From contig JAWLBM010000008.1 in NCBI GenBank assembly GCA_041687675.1, forward strand, positions 62,001-126,000: 64,000 nucleotides of DNA, given 5' to 3'. The notes beneath the pieces are model-generated. The model saw nothing but the letters and a program-made list of their open reading frames with translations, made no database searches and had not been told where the DNA came from. Below, in pieces: positions 9,112 through 18,067 of the stretch; position 1 is the first letter of the stretch, and every line of letters starts with the position of its first letter. The position numbers and the translations under genes were made by a program. Source of the DNA: JAWLBM01 sp041687675 (lineage in GTDB: Bacteria > Pseudomonadota > Alphaproteobacteria > Rhizobiales > Pleomorphomonadaceae).

Positions 9112-9176
9112 CACAGGATGGATGCTGCCATGGCAGTCTTTGCAGGCCAAGATGACAGCAGCCGGAGGAAGTCCAG

Positions 9177-9500
9177 ATGAAGCGAGTCAGCGTCCCACTT
9201 GCCAGCCTCGCCCTCGCCCTCGCCGCCGCCCCCGCCTCGGCCGAGGGCGACGCCGCGGCGGGAAAGGCCCTGGCGGAGGAGCACTGCGCCCGCTGCCACG
9301 ACGTCTCCGCGGAGGGCGCCTTCAAGACCTACCCGCCGAGCTTCGCCTCCATCGCGGCCTTCCGCCCCACCGAGCAGATCTATTCCCGGATCGTCTTCCC
9401 GGTCACCCACTCCGGCATGCCGGACACCGCCTTCTACATGCTCAGCCGGGGAGAGGTGGACGACGTCGTCGCCTACATCGAGTCGCTGGAGCGGCCATAG
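9177..9500 (+). CDS. Periplasmic class I cytochrome c
   Basis: A 107-residue small c-type cytochrome. Residues 1-22 form a signal peptide ending PASA. The heme-binding CARCH is at 37-41 and the likely axial Met is M81 in HSGMPDTAF, followed by the C-terminal helix GEVDDVVAYIESL. It should carry electrons in the periplasm. The GGAGGAAG ribosome site is close upstream. An FNR-like box 65 bp before the start suggests induction when oxygen is low. The next gene, a ClpP-like exported protein, follows after 55 bp on the same strand. Confidence 0.9.
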   Translation: MKRVSVPLASLALALAAAPASAEGDAAAGKALAEEHCARCHDVSAEGAFKTYPPSFASIAAFRPTEQIYSRIVFPVTHSGMPDTAFYMLSRGEVDDVVAYIESLERP

Positions 9501-9555
9501 CCGCCCGCGCAGGACCCGCCCGCGCCAGGGCCTGCGGGCACGGCGGGAGGCCGCC

Positions 9556-10215
9556 ATGAGAGCCGTGGTCCTCACTCTACTCCTCGCCGCCGTCGTCGGC
9601 GGGTCCGCCCGGGCGGACGCCGGCGGGGACACCGAGGTGCGGCTGATTACCCCGCGCGAGGCGCCGTCGATCGCGGAGGGGTCCGTCGTCCTGAGGGTCA
9701 GCGGCATGCTCGACGCGGCGACATCCGACGCCGCGCTCGCGGCCCTCGGCGGGGTCGGGCCGGAGGTGGAGACCCTGATCGTCCATATCGACAGCCACGG
9801 CGGCGGCAGCACGGCGACGCGGCGCATCATCGAGCGGCTGAGGTCGATGGTCGCCGGCGGGGTGCGGCTGCGCACCCTGGTCCACCAGGGGGACACCTGC
9901 GCCTCCGCCTGCCTGCTGGTGTTCCTGCAGGGCTCCGAGCGCTACGCCGGGAACGCCAGCGCCTGGGGGTTCCACGGCGCCTGCGCCGGCTCGGGCAACG
10001 TGCCGGCGCCCTGGGCGACGCGCCTGTTCGTCTCCGACCTCGCCGCGGCGGGCGTGTCCCCGGCCTTCCTGCGGCACCTCGACGAGACCGGCTGCCTCGC
10101 CGAGCCCGGCGTCTACTGGCTGAGCGGCTACGAGCTGCGGGAGGTCTGGCACGCCGGCATCATCACCCACCTCATCCCGGCCTGGCAGCCGGAGTTCCCT
10201 CGGCCGGGCCGCTAG
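9556..10215 (+). CDS. Exported ClpP/crotonase-fold protein (COG3904-like)
   Basis: A 219-residue protein with a signal peptide (residues 1-20, ending SARA). The core looks like the ClpP/crotonase fold: VVLRVSGMLDAATSDAA, HIDSHGGGSTATRRIIERLR, then TCASACLLVFLQGSERYAG (candidate nucleophile S116) and WGFHGA with the candidate His near 140, then SGYELRE. This matches the periplasmic COG3904-type proteins whose role is not known. An alternative longer frame from upstream overlaps cytochrome c and lacks the signal peptide, so ATG 9556 after CGGGAGG is preferred. Several Cys residues in the mature part suggest disulfides. Confidence 0.72.
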   Translation: MRAVVLTLLLAAVVGGSARADAGGDTEVRLITPREAPSIAEGSVVLRVSGMLDAATSDAALAALGGVGPEVETLIVHIDSHGGGSTATRRIIERLRSMVAGGVRLRTLVHQGDTCASACLLVFLQGSERYAGNASAWGFHGACAGSGNVPAPWATRLFVSDLAAAGVSPAFLRHLDETGCLAEPGVYWLSGYELREVWHAGIITHLIPAWQPEFPRPGR

Positions 10216-10252
10216 AGGACCCTCGCGGCCGGGCCGCCCGCCTCGTCCGGGC

Positions 10253-11119
10253 TCAGCCGACCGGCCGGGCCTCGACGGCGACCACCCGCCTCTCGGGGCT
10301 CTTGCAGAGATCGTAGATCGGGCAGCGTTCGCACTCCGGGCGGCGCGCCTTGCAGACGTAGCGGCCGTGCAGGATCAGCCAGTGGTGCGCGTGCAGCCGG
10401 TAGCGCTCCGGCACGATCTTCTCGAAGCCGAGCTCGACCTCCAGCGGCGTCCGGCCCGGCGCGAGGCCGAGACGGTTGCCGAGGCGGAAGATGTGGGTAT
10501 CGACGGCGAAGGTCGGCTGGCGGAAGGCCTGGTTCAGCACCACGTTGGCGGTCTTGCGGCCGACGCCGGGCAGCTTCTCCAGCGCCTCCCGGTCCGCCGG
10601 CACCTCGCCGCCGTGGTCGCGCACCAGCGCCTCGGAGAGGGCGACGACGTTCTTCGCCTTGTTGCGGAAGAGGCCGATGGTCTTGATGAAGTCGCGCACC
10701 CGGTCCTCGCCGAGCGCCAGCATTGTCTCCGGCGTGTCCGCCGCCGCGAACAGCGCCCGGGTCGCCTTGTTGACGCCGGCGTCGGTCGCCTGCGCCGAGA
10801 GCACCACCGCGACCAGCAGGGTGAAGGCGTTGACGTGCTCCAGTTCGCCCTTCGGCTCCGGCTCGATCGTCTCGAAGCGGTGGAAGATCGCCGCCACCTC
10901 CTCGGGGGTGTAGAGGGGCTTGGCCGGCCGCCTCGCCGCCTTGGCGGCCCTGGCCGGAACCTTGGCGGCCTTTCCGGCCGCCGCGGCGGCGGCCTTGACG
11001 CCGCGGGCAGCCACCCTGGCCGGGGCCTTCGCCGCGGCGGCGACCTTCCCGGTCCGGGACGGCGGGGCGAGCGGGGCATCGTCGGGAGAGGGCGGGGCGG
11101 GGGGCTTTGCGCGCTTCAT
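10253..11119 (-). CDS. nth: Endonuclease III with Ala/Lys/Pro-rich N-terminal tail
   Basis: A 288-residue DNA glycosylase/AP lyase for oxidised pyrimidines (base excision repair). The catalytic core spans about 75-280: helix-hairpin-helix LPGVGRKTANVV with the catalytic Lys, AVDTHIFRL with the catalytic Asp, and an iron-sulfur loop with the C-X6-C-X2-C-X5-C spacing. Usual length is about 210-230; the first 70 residues are an extra Ala/Lys/Pro/Arg-rich, disordered, histone-H1-like tail. I chose 11119 after AGAGGAG; an ATG at 11143 would overlap the divergent gene's start. The first gene of no larger operon. Confidence 0.93.
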   Translation of the reverse strand: MKRAKPPAPPSPDDAPLAPPSRTGKVAAAAKAPARVAARGVKAAAAAAGKAAKVPARAAKAARRPAKPLYTPEEVAAIFHRFETIEPEPKGELEHVNAFTLLVAVVLSAQATDAGVNKATRALFAAADTPETMLALGEDRVRDFIKTIGLFRNKAKNVVALSEALVRDHGGEVPADREALEKLPGVGRKTANVVLNQAFRQPTFAVDTHIFRLGNRLGLAPGRTPLEVELGFEKIVPERYRLHAHHWLILHGRYVCKARRPECERCPIYDLCKSPERRVVAVEARPVG

Positions 11120-11141
11120 CGCTCCTCTATAATCACGTGCC

Positions 11142-11684
11142 ATGACCTCCGGCAATCCGCCCACCGACCCCGGCCCGGCCGCACCGCACGATCCCGACGC
11201 GCCGTTCTTCTCGGCGCGGCTGACGCCCTACCGCTCGCTCACCCCGCGCGGCTTCGTGGTGCTGATGGTCGTGGTCGGCCTCGTCTCCTTCGCCGCGGGC
11301 CTCCTGTTCCTGATGATCGGCGCCTGGCCGATCATGGGCTTCTTCGGCCTCGACGTTCTGATCATCTACGTCGCCTTCCGCCTCTCCTTCGGCCAGGCGC
11401 GGGCCTTCGAGGACATCCACGTGTCGGCGACCGACATCCACCTGATCCGGGTCGGCGCCCGCGGCGAGACCCAGGAGATCCACCTCAACCCGGCCTGGGC
11501 GCGGCTGGAGGTGAAGCGGATCGAGGACGAGGGCGTGGTCGGCCTCGCGCTGGTCTCGCACGGCCGCTCGGTGCCCGTCGGCGCCTTCCTCAACCCGCCG
11601 GACCGGGCGAGCTTCGCCGAGGCGCTCGGCCGGGCGCTCGCTGCCGCCCGCCGCGGCGGGCCGGATCCGCTGCCGGCGACCTGA
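11142..11684 (+). CDS. DUF2244 membrane protein
   Basis: A 180-residue protein with two membrane helices (about 43-65 and 68-90), preceded by FFSARLTPYRSLTPRGF and followed by a soluble part with SFGQARAFEDIHVSATDIHLIRV. This is the DUF2244 pattern, common in alphaproteobacteria and often near cytochrome oxidase genes; its role is unknown. It starts only 22 bp from the divergent endonuclease III start, so the two promoters must overlap each other's coding ends. Confidence 0.82.
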   Translation: MTSGNPPTDPGPAAPHDPDAPFFSARLTPYRSLTPRGFVVLMVVVGLVSFAAGLLFLMIGAWPIMGFFGLDVLIIYVAFRLSFGQARAFEDIHVSATDIHLIRVGARGETQEIHLNPAWARLEVKRIEDEGVVGLALVSHGRSVPVGAFLNPPDRASFAEALGRALAAARRGGPDPLPAT

Positions 11685-11760
11685 GGCGCGAGAAACGGGT
11701 GGGCGCCGCGGCCCGGCGCGCCTAGTCTCCGGCCAGATGCATCCGATGCGGAGCAACGCC

Positions 11761-12681
11761 ATGGACGCCCTTCTTCGCGATCCGGCGCCGGCCCATGCCG
11801 GCCTCGCCGACCGGACCGACCTTCACCGCGGCTGCGAGGACTATGCCCTCGTCCGCGAGACCATCCGCTTCCTGTCGGAGTCCTGGCGCGAACAGCCTGA
11901 CCTGGGGAGGATCGCCGCCGCCGTCGGGGCCGACCCGGGCACGCTGCACCGCCTGTTCGTCCGCTGGGCCGGGCTGACGCCGAAGGCTTTCCTCCAGGCG
12001 CTGACGCTGGACACCGCCCGGCGGATGCTCGACGACGCCCAGTCGGTGCTGGACACCGCCTACGAGGTGGGCCTCTCCGGCCCGGGCCGCCTGCACGACC
12101 TCTTCGTCACCCACGAGGCGATGAGCCCCGGCGCCTACAAGGCGCGGGGCGCCGGCCTTTCCATCGCCTGGGGCTTCCACCCCTCGCCCTTCGGCCTGGC
12201 GCTGGTGATGGCGACCGATCGGGGCCTCGCCGGCGTCGCCTTCGCCGACCCGGGCGAGGAGCGCGCCGCCTTCGAGGACATGGCCGCCCGCTGGCCGGCG
12301 GCGACCTATGTCGAGGACCCGGCAGCCACCGCGCCCTATGCCGCGCAGGTGTTCGACCCCGCCGAATGGCGGGCGGACCGGCCGCTCCGGCTGGTTTTCA
12401 TCGGCTCCGACTTCGAGGTCCGGGTGTGGGAGACGCTGCTCCGGATCCCGCGCGGGCGCGCCACCACCTACTCGGACATCGCCCGCCACATCGGCAATCC
12501 CGGCGCGGCCCGGGCCGTCGGCAGCGCGGTCGGGCGGAACCCGATCTCCTTCGTCGTCCCCTGCCACCGGGTGCTCGGCCGCCAGGGCGACCTTTGCGGC
12601 TACCACTGGGGCCTCACCCGCAAGAAGGCGATCCTCGGCTGGGAGAGCGGCGTCGCCGCCCGCCTCGGCGGCAGCGCCTGA
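11761..12681 (+). CDS. AraC-type HTH fused to O6-methylguanine-DNA methyltransferase (Ada-like)
   Basis: About 306 residues. An AraC-type DNA-binding region (about 20-110: LGRIAAAVGADPGTLHRLFVRWAG, then SVLDTAYEVGLSG) is joined to a methyltransferase domain (about 130-300) with the active-site FVVPCHRVLG (Cys near 268) and an RAVGSAVGRNP helix. It should remove alkyl groups from O6-guanine irreversibly and may regulate transcription. Compared with E. coli Ada it lacks the N-terminal zinc domain that senses methylphosphotriesters. The start at 11761 is favoured by CGGAG seven bases upstream; two other ATGs lie at 11737 and 11746. Confidence 0.88.
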   Translation: MDALLRDPAPAHAGLADRTDLHRGCEDYALVRETIRFLSESWREQPDLGRIAAAVGADPGTLHRLFVRWAGLTPKAFLQALTLDTARRMLDDAQSVLDTAYEVGLSGPGRLHDLFVTHEAMSPGAYKARGAGLSIAWGFHPSPFGLALVMATDRGLAGVAFADPGEERAAFEDMAARWPAATYVEDPAATAPYAAQVFDPAEWRADRPLRLVFIGSDFEVRVWETLLRIPRGRATTYSDIARHIGNPGAARAVGSAVGRNPISFVVPCHRVLGRQGDLCGYHWGLTRKKAILGWESGVAARLGGSA

Positions 12682-12737
12682 GCCGACGCGCCGGCGCCGC
12701 TTGATCCGCGGGCCCCGAGCGGGCATGAACCGGCTCG

Positions 12738-15200
12738 ATGTCCGCGACCCCGCTCCCGATCGACGCCGTGATGCCCGACATCCTCGCCGCCCTCGCGGCG
12801 GGGACGCGGGCGGTGCTCGTCGCGCCGCCCGGCGCGGGCAAGACCACCCGGGTGCCGCTCGCCCTGCTCGGCGCCGCCTGGCGGGGCGACGGGCGGATCC
12901 TCGTCCTCGAGCCGCGGCGCCTCGCCGCCCGGGCGGCGGCGGCGCGGATGGCCGGGACGCTGGGCGAGGCGGTCGGCGGCACCGTCGGCTACCGGGTGCG
13001 GCTCGACGCCAGGGTCTCGGCGCGGACCCGCGTCGAGGTGGTCACCGAGGGCGTCTTCACCCGCATGATCATCGACGATCCCGCGCTGGACGGCGTCGCC
13101 GCCGTGCTCTTCGACGAGTTCCACGAGCGCTCCCTCGACGGCGACCTCGGCCTGGCGCTGGCGCTGGAGAGCGCCGCCGCGCTCAGGGAGGACCTTCGAC
13201 TCCTCGTCATGTCCGCGACCCTCGACGGCGCCCGTGTCGCCTCGCTCCTGAAGGACGCGCCGGTGGTGGCGAGCGAGGGCCGCGCCTTCCCGGTGGAGAC
13301 GCGCCACGTCGAGCGCGAGCCGCAGGTGCGCTTCGAGGAGCAGGTCGCCCGCCTGGTCCGCCACGCGCTCAAGGAGGACCCCGGCTCGGCGCTGGTGTTC
13401 CTGCCCGGGCAGGCGGAGATCCGCCGGGTCGCCGGGCTGCTTGCCGGCGCGCTGCCGGCCGATGTGGAGGTCGCCCCGCTCTACGGCGCGCTGGCCCCGG
13501 CCGAGCAGGACCGCGCGATCCGCCCGGCGCCGGCGGGACGGCGCAAGGTGGTGCTCGCCACCTCGATCGCCGAGACCTCGCTCACCATCGAGGGGGTGAG
13601 CATCGTGGTCGACGGCGGGCTCGCCCGGGTGCCGCGCTACGAGCCGGACACCGGCCTCACGCGCCTCGTCACCGGGCGGGTCTCGCGCGCCGCCGCCGAC
13701 CAGCGCCGCGGCCGCGCGGGCCGGACCGGGCCGGGCGTCTGCTGGCGGATGTGGGCGGAGGGGCAGACGGCGGGGCTGGAGCCCTTCCAGCGGCCGGAGA
13801 TCCTCGAGGCCGACCTCGCCCCGCTCGCCCTCGACCTCGCCGTCTGGGGCGTCAGCGACCCCGCGACCCTCGATTTCCTCGACCCGCCGCCGCGGCCCGC
13901 CTTCGCCGAGGCGGTGAAGCTGCTCGAGCGGCTGGAGGCCGTCGACGCCGAGGGGCGCCCGACCGAGGTCGGCCGCCGCCTCGCCCGGCTGCCGCTCCAT
14001 CCCCGCCTCGCCCACATGGTGGTCGAGGCGGCGGCGGAGGGCGAGGCGCGGCTCGCGGGGGAAATCGCGGCGCTCCTCTCCGAGCCGGGGCTCGGCGGCG
14101 ACGGCACCTCGCTGCCGGAGCGGATCCGCCGCTTGCGCGCCGAGCCCGGCCGCCGGGCGGAGGACGCCCGGCGCATGGCGGAGCGCTTCGTGCGCCTAGC
14201 CGGGGGCGCGGCCGGCGGGCGCGGCGATCCGGACGAGGCCGGCCGCCATCTCGCCCGGGCCTATCCGGACCGGCTCGCGCAGGCCCGCGGCGCCCGCGGC
14301 GCCTTCCGCCTGGCGAGCGGGCGCGGCGGCGTCCTCGACGAGACGGACGCGCTCGCCCGCGAGCCGTTCCTGGTCGTCGCCGACCTCACCGGCCCGGCCG
14401 AGCGCTCGCGCATCCGCCTCGCCGCGCCGATCGACCGCGACACCATAGAGGCGCTGTTCGGGAGCCGCATCGAGGCCGCGGTTGAGGTCGCCTTCGACCG
14501 CGGCGCGCGGGCGGTCCGGGCGCGCCGCCAGCGCCGGCTCGACGCGCTGGTGCTGGAGGAGGGACCGGTGCCGGCGCCCGCCGGGCCGGAGACGCTCGCC
14601 GCCCTCCTCGCCGGTGTCCGCGAGACCGGGGTCGACCGCCTCGGCTGGTCGAGGGAGCAGCGGGCGCTGCGCGGGCGGGCGAGCTTCCTCGCCGCCGCCA
14701 TCGGGGCGCCGTTCCCGGACCTCTCCGACGCAGCGCTCGCCGCGAGCCTCGACGACTGGCTCGGCCCCGTCGCCGCTGGGACCACCCGCCTCGACGACCT
14801 CGACGCCGGCCTCCTCGGCGCCGCGCTCGACCGGCTGCTGCCCTTCGACGTCCGCCGGCGGATGGACGAGATGCTGCCCTCGCACTTCGTCGCGCCCACC
14901 GGCTCGCGGGTGCCGATCGACTACGAGGCCGAGGGCGGGCCGGCGATCACCATCCGGGTGCAGGAACTGTTCGGGCTCGACCGCCACCCCGCGGTCGCCG
15001 GCGGCCGGGTGCCGCTCACGGTGGTGATGACCTCGCCGGCGCAGCGGCCGATCCAGACCACGCGCGACCTGCCCGGCTTCTGGCGCGGCTCCTGGCGCGA
15101 GGTCGCCCGCGACCTCAAGGGCCGCTACCCGCGCCACCCCTGGCCGGACGACCCGATCGCCGCCGCCCCGACGACCCGGGCCAAGCCGCGGGGCACGTGA
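12738..15200 (+). CDS. hrpB: ATP-dependent helicase HrpB
   Basis: An 820-residue DExH-box helicase of the HrpB family. Walker A APPGAGKTTRVP is at about 28-39, motif II DEFHERSLDGDL at about 127, motif III SATLD near 160, motif VI DQRRGRAGRTGPG near 318-330. The helicase-associated domains and the HrpB_C region (DVRRRMDEMLPSHFVAPTGS, then DLPGFWRGSW) follow, so the protein is full length. Its cellular task is not well established; the family is linked to RNA processing in other bacteria. It follows the Ada-like gene by 56 bp on the same strand. Confidence 0.95.
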   Translation: MSATPLPIDAVMPDILAALAAGTRAVLVAPPGAGKTTRVPLALLGAAWRGDGRILVLEPRRLAARAAAARMAGTLGEAVGGTVGYRVRLDARVSARTRVEVVTEGVFTRMIIDDPALDGVAAVLFDEFHERSLDGDLGLALALESAAALREDLRLLVMSATLDGARVASLLKDAPVVASEGRAFPVETRHVEREPQVRFEEQVARLVRHALKEDPGSALVFLPGQAEIRRVAGLLAGALPADVEVAPLYGALAPAEQDRAIRPAPAGRRKVVLATSIAETSLTIEGVSIVVDGGLARVPRYEPDTGLTRLVTGRVSRAAADQRRGRAGRTGPGVCWRMWAEGQTAGLEPFQRPEILEADLAPLALDLAVWGVSDPATLDFLDPPPRPAFAEAVKLLERLEAVDAEGRPTEVGRRLARLPLHPRLAHMVVEAAAEGEARLAGEIAALLSEPGLGGDGTSLPERIRRLRAEPGRRAEDARRMAERFVRLAGGAAGGRGDPDEAGRHLARAYPDRLAQARGARGAFRLASGRGGVLDETDALAREPFLVVADLTGPAERSRIRLAAPIDRDTIEALFGSRIEAAVEVAFDRGARAVRARRQRRLDALVLEEGPVPAPAGPETLAALLAGVRETGVDRLGWSREQRALRGRASFLAAAIGAPFPDLSDAALAASLDDWLGPVAAGTTRLDDLDAGLLGAALDRLLPFDVRRRMDEMLPSHFVAPTGSRVPIDYEAEGGPAITIRVQELFGLDRHPAVAGGRVPLTVVMTSPAQRPIQTTRDLPGFWRGSWREVARDLKGRYPRHPWPDDPIAAAPTTRAKPRGT

Positions 15201-15328
15201 TCGTCGGCGCCGCGGCCTCCGGAGGACAGCCTGCCGGGGCGAGGGGACGCATTTCCCCTGACGGCGAAGTTGCGCTAGAGATGGCACGAGGGCAGGCCTC
15301 CCGCCGCCCCCGTCACAGGATCGCCCCG

Positions 15329-16087
15329 ATGTCCGCTTCCACCACCGACGCCGGCCGCCGCACGCTCGTCCTCACCGGTGCGAGCCGGGGGATCGGGCAC
15401 GCGACGGTGAAGCGCTTCTCGGCCGCGGGCTGGCGGGTGATCACCTGCTCGCGCATGGCCTTCTCCGACAAGTGCCCGTGGCCGATGGGGCCGGAGGACC
15501 ACATCCAGGTGGACCTCTCCGACCCGGAGAACCTCGGCAACGCGGTCGCCGAGATCCGCCGCCGCCTCGAGGACGACGGCTCGCGCCTCGACGCGCTCGT
15601 CAACAACGCCGGCATCAGCCCGAAGGACGAGGGCGGCAAGCGGCTCGATTCGATCACGACGCCGATGCACCAGTGGCGGACGGTGTTCCAGGTGAACTTC
15701 TTCGCGCCGATCATGCTGGCGCGCGGCCTGATCCAGGAACTGAAGCGGGCGAACGGCTCGGTGGTGAACGTCACCTCGATCGCCGGCATGCGGGTGCACC
15801 CCTTCGCCGGCACCGCCTATGCCACCTCCAAGGCGGCGCTCGCCGCGCTGACACGGGAGATGGCGGCCGACTTCGGCCCGCACGGCGTCCGGGTCAACGC
15901 CATCGCGCCCGGCGAGATCGACACCTCGATCCTGTCGCCCGGCACGGAGGACATGGTGAAGGACATCCCGCTGCGCCGCCTCGGCCAGCCCGAGGAGGTC
16001 GCCGAGACGATCTTCTACCTGTGCTCCAAGGCCTCGTCCTACGTCGCCGGCGCCGAGATCCACATCAACGGCGGCCAGCACGTCTGA
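15329..16087 (+). CDS. SDR-family oxidoreductase
   Basis: A 252-residue classical short-chain dehydrogenase/reductase. The cofactor loop TGASRGIGHATVKRF is at about 14-28, VNNAGISPKD near 92, the catalytic Ser in NVTSIAGM near 150, and YATSKAALAALTREMA (Tyr/Lys catalytic pair) near 165; the end is YVAGAEIHINGGQHV. Substrate unknown. Start at 15329 follows AGGATCGCCCCG; 44 more upstream codons are open but look non-coding and run back into the HrpB end. Confidence 0.9.
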   Translation: MSASTTDAGRRTLVLTGASRGIGHATVKRFSAAGWRVITCSRMAFSDKCPWPMGPEDHIQVDLSDPENLGNAVAEIRRRLEDDGSRLDALVNNAGISPKDEGGKRLDSITTPMHQWRTVFQVNFFAPIMLARGLIQELKRANGSVVNVTSIAGMRVHPFAGTAYATSKAALAALTREMAADFGPHGVRVNAIAPGEIDTSILSPGTEDMVKDIPLRRLGQPEEVAETIFYLCSKASSYVAGAEIHINGGQHV

Positions 16088-16098
16088 CCGGGCGGCGG

Positions 16099-16536
16099 TC
16101 AGGCGGCGCGACCGGCGAACTCGACGATCTGGGAGGCGCTGAGCGCGCCCGACTGGCGCGCAACCTCCCGGCCTCCCTTGAACAGGATCATCGTCGGGAT
16201 CGAGCGGATCGCGAAGGCGGAGCCCGCCGCCTGCTCGGCGTCGACGTCCACCTTCAGGAAGCGCGCGCGGCCCGCGAGCCGCTCCGCCGCCTCGGCGAAG
16301 GCCGGCGCCATCATCCGGCAGGGACCGCACCAGGCGGCCCAGAAGTCCACCACCAGCGGCAGGTCCGACCGCTCGACGTGGCGGGCGAGGCCTTCGCCCG
16401 TCACGTCCACCGGCGTGCCGGGGAACAGCGGCGAGCCGCACCTGGGGCAGCGGGCGGCCCGGAAGTCCGCCGCGAGGCGGCCCTCCGGCACCCGGTTCAC
16501 CGTCGCGCAGCTCGGACAGACGACATGGACGCTCAT
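16099..16536 (-). CDS. trxC: Thioredoxin 2 (TrxC)
   Basis: A 145-residue thioredoxin of the TrxC type: an N-terminal zinc ribbon with CPSC (8-11) and CPRC (30-33), then the thioredoxin domain with the active site FWAAWCGPCRMMAP near 65-78 and the cis-Pro loop SIPTMILFKGG. It reduces disulfides and helps against oxidative and sulfane-sulfur stress. It follows the persulfide dioxygenase by 13 bp on the same strand, so it probably belongs to the same sulfur-handling transcript, where it could reduce protein persulfides. Confidence 0.92.
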   Translation of the reverse strand: MSVHVVCPSCATVNRVPEGRLAADFRAARCPRCGSPLFPGTPVDVTGEGLARHVERSDLPLVVDFWAAWCGPCRMMAPAFAEAAERLAGRARFLKVDVDAEQAAGSAFAIRSIPTMILFKGGREVARQSGALSASQIVEFAGRAA

Positions 16537-16549
16537 CTCGGCGGCTCCG

Positions 16550-17437
16550 TCAGAGGGTGTTGACCGGCACCTTCAGGAAGCGCCGGCCGCTGGCGTCCGG
16601 CGGCGGCAGTTCGCCGGCGCGCATGTTCACCTGCAGCGACGGGATGATCAGCCGCGGCATGTCCAGCGTCCTGTCGCGGGCGGTGCGCATCTCCACGAAC
16701 TCGTCCTCGCTGGTGCCGTCCTTGACGTGGATGTTGTGCTCCCGCTCGTCGGCGACGGTCGTCTCCCAGCGGATCTCGCGGCCGTTCGGCCCGTAGTCGT
16801 GGCACATGAAGAGCCGCGTCTCGGGCGCCAGCGCCAGCACCTTGCGGATCGAGCGATAGAGCTCCCGCGCGTCGCCGCCGGGGAAGTCGGCGCGGGCGGT
16901 GCCGCCGTCCGGCATGAACAGCGTGTCGCCGACGAAGGCGGCGTCGCCGACCACGTGGGTCATGCAGGCCGGGGTATGGCCCGGCGTGTGGATCGCCACC
17001 ACCTTCATGCCGCCGATGGTGTAGGTGTCGCCGTCCTCGAACAGCCGGTCGAACTGGCTGCCGTCGCGCTGGAACTCGGTGCCCTCGTTGAAGATCTTGC
17101 CGAAGGTGTCCTGAACCACGGTGATCTTCGAGCCGATGCCGAGCTTGCCGCCGAGCTTGCCCTGGATGTAGGGCGCCGCCGACAGGTGGTCGGCGTGGAC
17201 GTGGGTCTCGATCAGCCACTCGACCTCGTAGCCGCGCTCGCGGATGAAGTCGATGATGCGGTCGGCCGACTCGTAGGTGATCCGGCCGGCGGCATAGTCG
17301 ATGTCCATCACGCTGTCGACCACCGCGCAGGCCTTCGAGCCCGGGTCGCGGACGACGTAGGAGATCGTGTTGGTGGCCTCGTCGAAGAAGGCCGTGACCT
17401 CCGGCTTCACCGAGGTGTCGATGGTCAGGTCGTTCAT
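16550..17437 (-). CDS. MBL-fold persulfide dioxygenase-like protein (Blh type)
   Basis: A 295-residue metallo-beta-lactamase-fold enzyme. Metal ligands are visible in THVHADHLSAA (near 80), HTPGHTPAC (near 149), FVGDTLF and MCHDYGPNGR. This layout matches ETHE1/Blh persulfide dioxygenases, which use iron to oxidise glutathione persulfide to sulfite; the extended C-terminal half fits the longer rhizobial Blh subtype. The context strongly agrees: a divergent OsmC and TauE/SafE sulfite exporter and a downstream thioredoxin. GGAG lies eight bases before the start. Likely derepressed by sulfide through the palindrome at 17553-17566. Confidence 0.88.
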   Translation of the reverse strand: MNDLTIDTSVKPEVTAFFDEATNTISYVVRDPGSKACAVVDSVMDIDYAAGRITYESADRIIDFIRERGYEVEWLIETHVHADHLSAAPYIQGKLGGKLGIGSKITVVQDTFGKIFNEGTEFQRDGSQFDRLFEDGDTYTIGGMKVVAIHTPGHTPACMTHVVGDAAFVGDTLFMPDGGTARADFPGGDARELYRSIRKVLALAPETRLFMCHDYGPNGREIRWETTVADEREHNIHVKDGTSEDEFVEMRTARDRTLDMPRLIIPSLQVNMRAGELPPPDASGRRFLKVPVNTL

Positions 17438-17552
17438 CTCGCAGTCTCCATTATTGGGTCCCGTGGCGCGCCGTCGGCGCCCCCGGCCCCAGGTCCGGGC
17501 GGACGTCGGGAAAAACCCTCGCCGCCCTTGAAAACGTCTCCGGTAAAGTATA

Positions 17553-17566
17553 TTAGAGAATTCTAA
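17553..17566. promoter_or_regulatory. Candidate BigR/SqrR-type operator between persulfide dioxygenase and OsmC genes
   Basis: A perfect inverted repeat TTAGA-N4-TCTAA lies in a strikingly AT-rich patch (17542-17572) inside otherwise GC-rich DNA, 116 bp from the persulfide dioxygenase start and about 70 bp from the OsmC start. ArsR-family persulfide sensors (BigR/SqrR) bind AT-rich palindromes at such divergent promoters. No such regulator gene is in the window, so assignment is by analogy. Confidence 0.5.
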
Positions 17567-17634
17567 AATTCAAGCCCGCGACGGGACTGCGACCTGCCGT
17601 CGCGCCTCCTCCGGGACAGTCTCGGAGGGACATG

Positions 17635-18060
17635 ATGACGGAACGCAAGGTGGTCGTCGCCGGCAATGGAAACGCGCCCTGGGGCCAGACGGCGACGGCG
17701 CGGGGACACCGGCTTCTCGCCGACGAGCCGCTGGAGAAGGAGGGGGCCGACAGCGGTCCCGATCCGTTCGAGCTGGTCCTCGCCGGGCTCGGCGCCTGCA
17801 TCGCCATGACCGTCCGCATGTACGCCCGCCACAAGGGCTGGCCGCTCCGCGACGTCAGGGTCGAGATGCGCCACGTCCCGTCGCGCCCCGGCGGCGGCGA
17901 GGCGGACCGGATCGAGGCGGTGGTGGCACTCGACGGCGACCTCGACGAGGCCCAGCGGGCGCGCCTGATGGATGTCTCCGAACGCTGCCCGGTCAGCCGC
18001 ATGATCAAGCGAGGCCCGCGGATCGAGACCCGCGCCGCCGACGCCGAGGCGGCCTCGTGA
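17635..18060 (+). CDS. OsmC/Ohr-family protein
   Basis: About 141 residues. The family core is visible: DPFELVLAGLGACIAMTVRMYARHKG (first catalytic Cys near 55) and SERCPVSRMIKRG (second Cys near 117). Ohr/OsmC proteins reduce organic peroxides with two Cys; sulfur-operon versions may process persulfides. Two ATGs are adjacent; the second (17635) sits six bases from a strong GGAGG, the first only three, so I prefer the second. The TauE/SafE gene starts 7 bp later, an evident operon. Confidence 0.87.
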   Translation: MTERKVVVAGNGNAPWGQTATARGHRLLADEPLEKEGADSGPDPFELVLAGLGACIAMTVRMYARHKGWPLRDVRVEMRHVPSRPGGGEADRIEAVVALDGDLDEAQRARLMDVSERCPVSRMIKRGPRIETRAADAEAAS

Positions 18061-18067
18061 GGAAGCC

